Assembly (NCBI RefSeq): GCF_000214825.1
Contig: NC_015581.1
Coordinates: forward strand, 1,302,001 to 1,366,000
Source: Thiomicrospira cyclica ALM1
GTDB lineage: Bacteria; Pseudomonadota; Gammaproteobacteria; Thiomicrospirales; Thiomicrospiraceae
Direction: 5' to 3'
Length of the DNA stretch: 64,000 bases
Numbering within the stretch: the first letter of the stretch is position 1; each line of letters begins with the position of its first letter. Of this stretch, positions 18,890 through 26,950 are shown in pieces. The notes below the pieces were generated by a model, which was not told the origin of the DNA, did no database searches, and was given only the letters and a program-made list of their open reading frames with translations. Position numbers and translations under genes: made by a program.

Positions 18890-19702
18890 TCAACAGTTCG
18901 GCAGGCTTTGTCCTAGTCTAATGCGCTGGGCAAAACCTGGATCTGTTGTACTCGTTAATATCAATGCCTGCCCATCGTACTGAGCAATAATCCACTGACA
19001 CCAAAGCGTTGGCAGAGGCATCCAAGCACCATCAATACTGACATAACGGTCTTGCCCTTGTGTCAGAACACCCATAAAGATAACTTGTGCCTGCTCCGCC
19101 ACACTAATAACTTCGGCAGGCTTGCTCGACGCAAGTGTTGGCGGTATGTCGGTTTTAATGACTTGACTTAACCCCGGAATTCCCTGCCATTGGTTAACCA
19201 GCCACTCACAATCGATTGAACCGATAAAATGTTCATTACGTGTGTTATTAAGATGGGCTTGCCAGCGACACCCACCGGGCAATACAGTAGATTTTAATTG
19301 CTGACTTTGCCATGCTTGCCAAGCCTGGTAGTCATTATAGGTTGAAATCCGCACCTGCTTTTTTAACTGAAACTGTTGCCAAGCAAATGCGGGCTCAGTC
19401 TGCTCAAATACCACATCAGGCCAGGCCTGCTGATAGCGTGTCTGCCAATCTTCCAATTCATGTAACCAATCATCTATGCTGAATTCCAATTGAAGCGTAT
19501 GACGCACAGGCTTTGCTAGATCATCAATTTGGTTGAGCCAATGTTGGTAAGTAGATTGAGTTTGCAAGGCATTCGCTTGCTTAGTTGCTATTTTTGAATG
19601 GGATTTTAGTTGTTGATAGTTAACCAGATGCAGACCACAAATAAAGGCTAAAACCGTTGTTAGACCTAGGCTGACCACTAGAGGTTTTATGCTCGCTTTC
19701 AT
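18890..19702 (-). CDS. inner-membrane pilus assembly protein, PilO/PilP-like
   Basis: A 270-residue protein with one N-terminal membrane helix (PLVVSLGLTTVLAFICGLHL) and a periplasmic remainder that is Trp/Gln-rich. The C-terminal part (about 200-262: VIFMGVLTQGQDRYVSIDG) resembles the small beta domain of PilP/GspC-like proteins. The ATG at 19702 forms an ATGA overlap with the stop of the gene before it, which supports this start over the longer reading frame. Last gene of the pilus operon. Sequence similarity to known families is weak; the role is inferred from position and topology. Confidence 0.55.
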   Translation of the reverse strand: MKASIKPLVVSLGLTTVLAFICGLHLVNYQQLKSHSKIATKQANALQTQSTYQHWLNQIDDLAKPVRHTLQLEFSIDDWLHELEDWQTRYQQAWPDVVFEQTEPAFAWQQFQLKKQVRISTYNDYQAWQAWQSQQLKSTVLPGGCRWQAHLNNTRNEHFIGSIDCEWLVNQWQGIPGLSQVIKTDIPPTLASSKPAEVISVAEQAQVIFMGVLTQGQDRYVSIDGAWMPLPTLWCQWIIAQYDGQALILTSTTDPGFAQRIRLGQSLPNC

Positions 19703-21069
19703 GGCCATAACTGCCACTGCCAATTGACATGAATCTGCTGCTGCTGAGGATTCATAATTCGCCCCGCAACGGGCTCAAAACCTGAGATATCGGCTTGCCA
19801 ATGCTCGATTTTCCCATAACTTGCCAAATCAGCTTCTAGGTTTTCTAAAATGGACGGTAATGCGTGCCGATCGGATAAACGCAGTTCTGCTTGAAGACTC
19901 CACTGCCAATACCCCGTCGTTTGCCAGCGCCATTCCAACTGCTTAATCACCATGCCGCTACCGCTTAACCGCTGCCATACTTGCTCAGCATAGTCATTAA
20001 CATAGTGATTTTTATGCGCAGTGTAATGACGGTTAAAATCCTCAAGCTGTTTTTCCAGTGCTTGTTGTTGCTGGCGGTTTAGCAGCGGCTCATCTAATAC
20101 AACATTACCAACCTGATTTGGAATCGATGTCCATTTCCAAAGGGGTAATGTTGCTGTCAGCAAAAACACCAAACTTAATAACCATGCATTAAATTGCATC
20201 AACTTTGCCTGACGCTTTTGCAACCCATACTGTTGATACCAAGGTTGTACCGCATACGCAGGTTGATGACTTGCCAAAGATTGCAATACCGTGTGTGAGT
20301 CAAAATCGCATTCATGCGACTGCCACATAGACCTTTCTGGAAGGGTTACCTCCACTGACAAACCTGGGTCAACCTCTCCTATGTTTGGTATAACAACATA
20401 GCTAGTCTTATCAACCCAAACTAAACAGCTTGGGCTGATTGCCTTGAGTAAGGGTTGCAGGGATAAAAAGTCAACAAAGCGTTGATATTCATAAGACCAA
20501 TGAACCTCTTCACGAACATTAATGGGACGCCACCAGCAGGCCTGCTGATGGTAATGAGCAACTTGAACCCAGAGCGTCGGTGACACTTGCAAATGTATCA
20601 CTTGGAGTGCAGCAACCGATTGCTTATTGAGGATCGACCCAAGTTGACTCTTTGAGCACCAAGCCAGCCACCATTGATTAAAACTATATAGCCCCTGAGA
20701 TGAGTCTAGCTGTGATTGCAATCTTGTCGAGATGGCATGGTTAGGTGATAGATTTTTGCGATGCGGTTCCCACTGTTGCTGTAAATAAACCCGCTGCCCT
20801 TGCCATCGGCGCATAACAGGCATGGCGTAATAGCGATTAGATTGTTGAACAGACCGCTGATCACGCGCTCGACGAAATAATGCGCGACGCCAAATCCAGT
20901 GCTGCCAAAAAACCAGTGAAGGCTGTTGTTGCCACTTACAGGTCTCATCATTAGTTATTAATACCAGCACAGAATTGCCAACGACGCGCCTAGGAACAGG
21001 GTCGACAGCAAGCTCATGGCCATCAAACCAAAGCAGTTCCAAAGCAGATTTAGTCTTAAAAAACCGCAT
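19699..21069 (-). CDS. pilus assembly protein, PilM/PilN- or GspL-like
   Basis: A 456-residue bitopic protein. Residues 1-285 are cytoplasmic, one membrane helix lies at 291-311 (MQFNAWLLSLVFLLTATLPL), and the periplasmic part has a coiled-coil segment (about 330-355, RQQQQALEKQLEDFNRHY) and a ferredoxin-like domain. This matches the layout of GspL or a PilM-PilN fusion. Actin-like nucleotide motifs cannot be seen, so the cytoplasmic part is degenerate or different. It overlaps the end of the platform-protein gene by 14 bp. Confidence 0.55.
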   Translation of the reverse strand: MRFFKTKSALELLWFDGHELAVDPVPRRVVGNSVLVLITNDETCKWQQQPSLVFWQHWIWRRALFRRARDQRSVQQSNRYYAMPVMRRWQGQRVYLQQQWEPHRKNLSPNHAISTRLQSQLDSSQGLYSFNQWWLAWCSKSQLGSILNKQSVAALQVIHLQVSPTLWVQVAHYHQQACWWRPINVREEVHWSYEYQRFVDFLSLQPLLKAISPSCLVWVDKTSYVVIPNIGEVDPGLSVEVTLPERSMWQSHECDFDSHTVLQSLASHQPAYAVQPWYQQYGLQKRQAKLMQFNAWLLSLVFLLTATLPLWKWTSIPNQVGNVVLDEPLLNRQQQQALEKQLEDFNRHYTAHKNHYVNDYAEQVWQRLSGSGMVIKQLEWRWQTTGYWQWSLQAELRLSDRHALPSILENLEADLASYGKIEHWQADISGFEPVAGRIMNPQQQQIHVNWQWQLWP

Positions 21070-22294
21070 CAGCCATCATCTCATAAATAGGACCCAAAAT
21101 AGCCAGAATCATCCATACCACGAGCGCACCAAGCAGCAAGGTAGTCATCGGCTCTACCCAGGGCTCTATGCGATCTAATTGTTGTTTCGCCTGGGCCTCA
21201 AAATAATCGGCAAGTTGTTGAGTTACGGGCGCTAACTGCCCGGTTTTTTCAGCCAGTTTTAAAAGTTTCTGACTAAATGGAGGTAGCGACAAATTACTTA
21301 CAACCGCCTGTGGCATAGGAACCCCCTGCGCTAATTGATCATGCAGGTCTTGCAACTGCTTTTTTCGTTTTACTGATGACGCATTTTCAAGCATCTGTCC
21401 TACCGCGTCATGCAAGGTTGCACCAGCTGATAACAGCCAATTGAGCTCGCGCATTAAGTAGGCTCGGTCAAGGGCTAGACTCACTGTTCCCAAATAAGGG
21501 ATGCGCTGTAGACCCACTAGCCTAATCCCCAATATCAATAACCCTATCAAACTCAACACACTGATAAATAGCACAATTGGGTGATGAACCAGCAGGTGCG
21601 AGATCGCCAGCATGGAACGCGTGGCTTGATTCACTGGCGCATTCATGTCCACCAAAAATGCCATCAAGTCAGGTAGCACCCAAACCAACATAAACCCGAG
21701 AACCAACAACAAAATGCTAAAGGCAATCAGGGGATAGGTCAGTAGCTTTTTTAGTCGACCACGAAAAGACCGCCGCCAAGACTGTAACATTAACCAATGG
21801 CCTAATACATGGGCCAATTGCGCTGTTTGCATGCCAAGTTTAATACTCAGCACCCATGAGGGATTCAAATGCAACCCCGCTGACAACCAGGCCTGGTCAA
21901 GTGGTTTGCCAGCATTAATTTCTTCTAAAACCTGCTGAAGAGCCCGAGTCAACTTTTGACTTACCAGCGAAGAATGCTCCTGCTGCCATTCGATTAGAGT
22001 CTGAATCGAATCCACCACCGTTAAACCTGATACCAGTAATGCCACCCAATCTTCCGTTAAACGCACACAATCAAACCTTAAACCCGACGGCAAACTCGAC
22101 TTAACTGATAGCCCAAACAACGATAGTAACCGAAATGATATTGCTTGATCCTTTGTAATCATGCGAATACGTATTACAACACTACCTTGCTGCTCAAAGT
22201 ATTGACGCGCATCCATCTCCGTAGGCATTTCCAGCTCATCAGTTTTAAGCTGACCTTCTACTGTCGTGATGGTATAGCGAAACCTAGGCATCAT
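21056..22294 (-). CDS. type II secretion/pilus inner-membrane platform protein (GspF/MshG family)
   Basis: A 412-residue protein with two GspF domains. The N-terminal part (FRYTITTVEGQLKTDELEM) is the usual start of GspF/PilC proteins. Membrane helices are near 170-200 (LIAFSILLLVLGFMLVWVLP), 220-245 and the C-terminus (MTTLLLGALVVWMILAILGP); the second repeat contains LAEKTGQLAPVTQQLADYFE. It is the platform on which the ATPase acts during pilin assembly. The start overlaps the ATPase stop region; ATGs at 22294 and 22291 are both possible. Confidence 0.9.
   Translation of the reverse strand: MMPRFRYTITTVEGQLKTDELEMPTEMDARQYFEQQGSVVIRIRMITKDQAISFRLLSLFGLSVKSSLPSGLRFDCVRLTEDWVALLVSGLTVVDSIQTLIEWQQEHSSLVSQKLTRALQQVLEEINAGKPLDQAWLSAGLHLNPSWVLSIKLGMQTAQLAHVLGHWLMLQSWRRSFRGRLKKLLTYPLIAFSILLLVLGFMLVWVLPDLMAFLVDMNAPVNQATRSMLAISHLLVHHPIVLFISVLSLIGLLILGIRLVGLQRIPYLGTVSLALDRAYLMRELNWLLSAGATLHDAVGQMLENASSVKRKKQLQDLHDQLAQGVPMPQAVVSNLSLPPFSQKLLKLAEKTGQLAPVTQQLADYFEAQAKQQLDRIEPWVEPMTTLLLGALVVWMILAILGPIYEMMADAVF
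21887..21896. repeat. iterated palindrome CCAGGCCTGG
   Basis: Full copy in the GspF-like gene, Gln-Ala-Trp frame, part of the longer 12-mer ACCAGGCCTGGT. Confidence 0.7.
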
Positions 22295-23813
22295 CACCAC
22301 CTAATACGCGCTGCAACTCAGCCTTATCAGTAATGGCGTTTGCGACAAGCTCTCGACCATGGTCAAAAAAGTCACCCAACTCGACATCGGCTGGCCAGCG
22401 CGATAGCATTTCAATTATCGCTTGGCGCCCCTTATAGCTTCCCGTTTCAGGAACGAGTCGGCGTACCAAGCGTTGCGCCATAACGCCAAGCAAGCACTCA
22501 TTAATCACCGTATCACTGACGCCCAAATCGACTAAACGATGTTGTGCTTGAGTGGCTCGATCACAATGGAGTGTTGATAACACCAAGTGTCCCGTCATAG
22601 CCGCCTGAAACGCCAGACGTGCGGTCTCTGCATCACGAATTTCACCGACTAAGATAATATCAGGGTCCTGCCGAAGAATAGCGCGTAAACCACTTTGAAA
22701 GCTAACCCCAAACTCCGTATTAACCTGGGTTTGACGTAACCCGACTAACCGATATTCGATAGGATCTTCCAGGGTCATAATATTGACTCCGGGCTGATTA
22801 AGACTTGATAACATCGCATATAAACTGGTAGTTTTTCCCGAACCCGTTGGTCCAACGACCAGGATAACTCCCGCTGGCTGAGCTAACCAACGCCTTAACG
22901 ATTTTTCACGAAGATCATCAAGTCCTAACGCCGCAAGATCCAAGACACTTTTTTGCTGATCCAGCACCCTCAGCACCAAATTTTCGCCCTGTGCACCCGG
23001 CAAGCTACTGACCCGAAAATCAACCGGCTTCCCCATCAACATCATCGCAAATCGACCATCTTGAGGACGTCTTTGCTCTGTTACATCCAAGCCACTCAAA
23101 ATTTTAATACGTGCCAATATCGCCAACCACAAGGCTCGAGGAATGTAATGTTGAAGCGCCAATAATCCATCAATACGATATCGCAGTTGGACAAAGGCTT
23201 GCTCAGGTTCAAAGTGCAGGTCAGAAGCCCCGAGCTTGATTGCTTCAATGAAAACACTATCAACCAAGCGCACAATTGGATGCCGAAAATCATCCTGATC
23301 ATTTAAACTTGCTTGCTGAGGACTTAATTCCAATGCCTCTGTCATCAATGCCGATATTTTGCGTTCATACTGATAAGATCGAGCAAGAAAATCTGGTAAC
23401 TCATCTGCATTAATTAACACCCAACTGATCTGAAAGGACGGCAAGTTTGAGGCACAATAGTGCTCGATTTGATCCTGTACCCATAGGTCTTCCGGATTCA
23501 CAACACCCAGGGTAAGGGTTTGCTGTTGCATGCGAATAGGTGCCGCTTGCCATTTACGAAGCAAACTCGGCTCAAATAACGCCAAAGCGTCTGGATCAGC
23601 AACTAAGCTGGTTAAGGATAAATAGCTTAAACCCAGTTGCTTACCATAATAGTTATTGGCTGCCTCACGCGTTAAAAAACCTAGCTTAACGGTATTCTCG
23701 AGCAAACTGCCACCCTGAAGCTGCTGGGCTTGCTCAGCTAAAACCAGTTGCGCCTCATTAAGAACGCGCTGATCTAATAGATACTCCCGCTCCATTCGTT
23801 CACTAACACCCAC
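22284..23813 (-). CDS. type II/IV secretion assembly ATPase (GspE/MshE family), zinc domain missing
   Basis: A 509-residue hexameric ATPase powering pilus or pseudopilus assembly. An N-terminal MshEN-like domain (about 1-140) precedes the core with Walker A (VVGPTGSGKTTSLYA), the Asp box (TLEDPIEYRL), Walker B (ILVGEIRDAETARLA) and the His box (STLHCDRATQAQHR). The tetracysteine zinc subdomain normally found after QRLVRRL is absent: the chain runs straight from LVPETG to YKGRQAI. The GTG at 23813 is preferred, because GGGGAGGA is ideally placed upstream and overlap with the secretin gene is avoided. Confidence 0.9.
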   Translation of the reverse strand: MGVSERMEREYLLDQRVLNEAQLVLAEQAQQLQGGSLLENTVKLGFLTREAANNYYGKQLGLSYLSLTSLVADPDALALFEPSLLRKWQAAPIRMQQQTLTLGVVNPEDLWVQDQIEHYCASNLPSFQISWVLINADELPDFLARSYQYERKISALMTEALELSPQQASLNDQDDFRHPIVRLVDSVFIEAIKLGASDLHFEPEQAFVQLRYRIDGLLALQHYIPRALWLAILARIKILSGLDVTEQRRPQDGRFAMMLMGKPVDFRVSSLPGAQGENLVLRVLDQQKSVLDLAALGLDDLREKSLRRWLAQPAGVILVVGPTGSGKTTSLYAMLSSLNQPGVNIMTLEDPIEYRLVGLRQTQVNTEFGVSFQSGLRAILRQDPDIILVGEIRDAETARLAFQAAMTGHLVLSTLHCDRATQAQHRLVDLGVSDTVINECLLGVMAQRLVRRLVPETGSYKGRQAIIEMLSRWPADVELGDFFDHGRELVANAITDKAELQRVLGGDDA

Positions 23814-23817
23814 GATA

Positions 23818-25338
23818 TTAATCCTCCCCAATAACCGTAGCTCGCAATAAGACAACCATCTCAGTCTTACTTTGCGTGGCTTGCCTAAAACCAAATAATC
23901 GCGCTAGGGGACTTTGATGACGGGCAAGACCATACAAGCCCGCTTGATTTTCATCTTGACGCTGCTGAATCAAGCCGCCAATAATGACCGTTTCTTGATT
24001 TTCTAAGCGCAACAAGGTTTCCATTTCACGCTCTTGGATAAGCGGAACAAAATTTTGAACGCCTACTGCCGCTAAATCTGGGTTGGGGTCTAATACCTGA
24101 CCAATGATACGCGTCACGCTTGGCCGAACGTTTAATAACACCTCTTGCTGCTCTGTGATCATCGGCTGAACATTTAAAATCAACCCCACCGGTACCGAAT
24201 TTAAATTAGATCCGTAGGTTACTTCGGTCACATTTTGATTTGTGATACGAACGACGCCTATCGTAAAATACACAAAATTATCAACAACTTTTAACATGGC
24301 TGGCTGATTATTGAGCGCCTTAACACGAGGACTGGACAAAACGCTAACTTGACCAAAATTTTCTAACCAGCGCAGGCCTAACATAACATCCAAACCCACA
24401 CTGCCTAGACGAGCACTAAATGTACGATCATGCCCCATTTGCGTTAAACCACTGCGATTAATAAACCCATCTAAATTCCAATCAATTCCGGTTTGATAGG
24501 CTTCTGACAACGTTACCTCAGCAATGACCGCTTCAATTAGGACTTGTCGACGCGTCCTCGTTTGAAGTTCCGATAACCAATGCGCGACCTGCTGCTGTTG
24601 ATGATAGCTTGCTAGTACCATCACCAGACCTGCCTCGGGTTGTGTCATGACACGTTGAGCAGGCAAAAGTTCGGTTGATAAGGGTTCACTAACAAGAATT
24701 TGGGCGATATTCGCGGTCAAACTTCCCCAGATATTCGATTCACTTACCACTTGCATCCTCGATTGACTGGAGTTTTGTGTGGCGGCAATAGTGCTGATTT
24801 GTCCAATATTGAGATTAGTCACCAAATCATCCAACTTTGAACGTTCTAGATTGAGTAGGTCAACGGGATAAGCTTGCCAATACAACTGATCAGGACGCGC
24901 AACAATTCGACGTTGTTGTAATAAAACCTGTAAACCACTGGCCACGCCTACTCGGTGCAATAGTTCATTAAGCGTGACATCATCTGCTCTAATCGTAATG
25001 GTTGGCGCTTGATTAGGCCAAAGCTCCAATTCCTTATCAGCCATCCAGGCCAATTGCTGTAACACGTCAGACACGGGAGTTTCAATAAGGTGCAAGCTAT
25101 ACCTAGCTGGTTTTAATGATTCTTGTAACTCTGCTTTTACTGAGGAGTCTGAGAATTGTTCGGATTCAGAGTCTGGTGATGTCGTAATTGAGCCAGATGA
25201 ATAATCCGGTACTTGAATAGGTAGTTCATAATCGGCATCAAAACTGTAATTAGGTGTTGTATTACAACCGACAAGCAAGACCATATTAAAAACGGCCAGG
25301 GTCAATGTCATGACATATCGCGAAGATAAAGATCTCAT
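23818..25338 (-). CDS. outer-membrane secretin, lipoprotein (MshL/PilQ family)
   Basis: A 506-residue secretin that forms the outer-membrane channel. The N-terminal signal ends in a lipobox (VLLVG^CNTT). A short STN/N0-like domain (about 85-160) and an N1-like domain precede the secretin core (about 250-500), with QVLIEAVIAEVTLSEAYQTG, VPVGLILNVQPMI and ETVIIGGLIQQRQ motifs. The ATG at 25338 is chosen over upstream TTG codons. It heads the operon and lies 79 bp behind hemN, with a long hairpin over its ribosome binding site (25350-25390). Confidence 0.92.
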   Translation of the reverse strand: MRSLSSRYVMTLTLAVFNMVLLVGCNTTPNYSFDADYELPIQVPDYSSGSITTSPDSESEQFSDSSVKAELQESLKPARYSLHLIETPVSDVLQQLAWMADKELELWPNQAPTITIRADDVTLNELLHRVGVASGLQVLLQQRRIVARPDQLYWQAYPVDLLNLERSKLDDLVTNLNIGQISTIAATQNSSQSRMQVVSESNIWGSLTANIAQILVSEPLSTELLPAQRVMTQPEAGLVMVLASYHQQQQVAHWLSELQTRTRRQVLIEAVIAEVTLSEAYQTGIDWNLDGFINRSGLTQMGHDRTFSARLGSVGLDVMLGLRWLENFGQVSVLSSPRVKALNNQPAMLKVVDNFVYFTIGVVRITNQNVTEVTYGSNLNSVPVGLILNVQPMITEQQEVLLNVRPSVTRIIGQVLDPNPDLAAVGVQNFVPLIQEREMETLLRLENQETVIIGGLIQQRQDENQAGLYGLARHQSPLARLFGFRQATQSKTEMVVLLRATVIGED

Positions 25339-25349
25339 CAACAACAAAA

Positions 25350-25390
25350 CTCCGTATATTTACGTAATAATTATACGCAATTATACGGAG
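25350..25390 (-). promoter_or_regulatory. long hairpin covering the secretin ribosome binding site
   Basis: On the minus strand CTCCGTATA pairs with TATACGGAG (9 bp), and inside it TTGCGTA pairs with TACGTAA (one G-U), separated by a symmetric A-A mismatch, with a 7-nt loop. The 3' arm contains GGAG, the only candidate Shine-Dalgarno for the secretin ATG. TTTTG follows. It could be an attenuator or terminator after hemN, a translational switch, or a DNA operator; the arms also contain two TATAAT sequences. Confidence 0.55.
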
Positions 25391-25416
25391 ACTTTAAAAT
25401 TATTTTCAGTGTTTTT

Positions 25417-26805
25417 CTAAATGACTTTCGAAAAACGATTGGTTGTACCGGGTTTGATATAAGCATCAAACGCCATACAAATATTACGAATCAGTAAACG
25501 ACCTTTGGCGGTAATGTAGATGTCGTTCTCATCCAGCGTTAACAAACCGTCTTCTACAAACTGTTGCACCGCGACTAATTCTTTAGCAAAGTATTCATCA
25601 AACCGAATGCCCCATTGCTGATTCACCGTTGCAAAATTCAAATGAAAATGGCTGATTAAACGCGTAATCACGTTACGACGTAACTCGTCGTCTTCGGTCA
25701 GATGCACACCACGGAAAATCGCCAATTTGCCACTATCAATCGCTGAGTAATAGCTTTCTAAATCCTTACGGTTTTGAGAATAGGTATTGTCCACCAGCCC
25801 AATCGAAGTAGCACCCATGCCCACCAAATCGCAATCGGCGTGGGTTGAATAACCTTGAAAATTGCGATAGAGAGTTTCATTACGTTGCGCTACCGCCAGT
25901 TCGTCGTCCGGCTTGGCAAAGTGATCCATGCCGATATACACATAACCGGCTTGCAATAAACGCTCGGTGGTGGCCTGTAAAATCGCTAGTTTTTGATCGG
26001 GTGACGGCATATCTTCTTCACGCATTTTTTTCTGCGTTGGGAACATACTCGGCATATGTGCATAGTTAAAAATTGAGAAGCGATCCGGCTCGACTTCTAG
26101 CAACTTATCCAAGGTTTGTAAAAAACTGGCTTGGGTTTGGAACGGCAAACCGTAAATCAAATCGACGTTTACCGACAAAAAGCCTTCGGCACGCGCCGCA
26201 TTCAGCACCGTAAAAGTTTCTGCTTCCGATTGAATACGATTAACTGCTTTTTGCACTTTCGGGTCAAAATCCTGCACGCCCAAACTCATGCGGTTAAAAC
26301 CGAGTTCACGCAACAACTTCACCGTTTCAGCAGTCGCTTCACGCGGATCGATTTCAATCGAATATTCGCCGCTGTCGTCATCATATAAATTGAAACATTC
26401 GCGCGTTTTCGCCATCAATTGACGCATTTCATCGTGATTAATAAAGGTCGGTGTACCGCCGCCCCAATGCAACTGCTCTACTTTACGATTCGGATCAAAC
26501 AACTTCGCTTGCAGTTCGATTTCTTTAAACAGACGTTCTAAATAAGGCGTGGTTTTTTTGCGGTCACGAGTCCATTCTTTATTGCAGGCGCAATAAAAAC
26601 AAATGGTGTCGCAGAACGGAATATGAAAATACAACGACAAGCCGCGACCGGACACATTAGAGCGCGCAGCGGCGGCTTCATAATCGGCAATACCGAATAA
26701 CTCGTCAAACTGCACTGCCGTCGGATAAGAGGTATAACGCGGCCCAGTTTGGTTATAACGTTTAATTAAGTCCGCATCAAATTGAATTCCTTGTTCCAAG
26801 CTCAT
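25417..26805 (-). CDS. hemN: oxygen-independent coproporphyrinogen III oxidase HemN
   Basis: A 462-residue radical SAM enzyme converting coproporphyrinogen III to protoporphyrinogen IX without oxygen. The N-terminus has GPRYTSYPTAVQF, and the [4Fe-4S] cluster motif is FHIPFCDTICFYCACNK (CxxxCxxC). GGGTPTF and the C-terminal HemN domain with IRNICMAFDAY are typical of true HemN. It lies between rlmKL and the secretin operon on the same strand. AGGGAG precedes the ATG. Confidence 0.95.
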   Translation of the reverse strand: MSLEQGIQFDADLIKRYNQTGPRYTSYPTAVQFDELFGIADYEAAAARSNVSGRGLSLYFHIPFCDTICFYCACNKEWTRDRKKTTPYLERLFKEIELQAKLFDPNRKVEQLHWGGGTPTFINHDEMRQLMAKTRECFNLYDDDSGEYSIEIDPREATAETVKLLRELGFNRMSLGVQDFDPKVQKAVNRIQSEAETFTVLNAARAEGFLSVNVDLIYGLPFQTQASFLQTLDKLLEVEPDRFSIFNYAHMPSMFPTQKKMREEDMPSPDQKLAILQATTERLLQAGYVYIGMDHFAKPDDELAVAQRNETLYRNFQGYSTHADCDLVGMGATSIGLVDNTYSQNRKDLESYYSAIDSGKLAIFRGVHLTEDDELRRNVITRLISHFHLNFATVNQQWGIRFDEYFAKELVAVQQFVEDGLLTLDENDIYITAKGRLLIRNICMAFDAYIKPGTTNRFSKVI

Positions 26806-26873
26806 CTCCCTCGTAGTCTTATGTCATTATTTTGGCTTTTGCGAGACTTGTTCATAACTTTGACAATCCTTGC

Positions 26874-26948
26874 TTAAGTCAACTGCCAAACAAGCAAACC
26901 CAATAACATTATGGTAATACCTGTTACTAATACTAAGCTTACAAACAT
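26874..26948 (-). CDS. candidate 24-residue membrane microprotein
   Basis: A 24-codon frame from ATG 26948, starting 2 bp after the rlmKL stop and preceded by AGGGG at good spacing. The product, MFVSLVLVTGITIMLLGLLV followed by WQLT, is almost one entire membrane helix. It lies between rlmKL and hemN, same strand. No family recognised; short length means chance cannot be excluded. Confidence 0.35.
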   Translation of the reverse strand: MFVSLVLVTGITIMLLGLLVWQLT

Positions 26949-26950
26949 AT

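Noticed and set aside
26802-26855. 17-codon frame ending in an ATGA overlap with hemN
   Set aside because: Too short and polar to support alone; noted only beside the 24-codon candidate.
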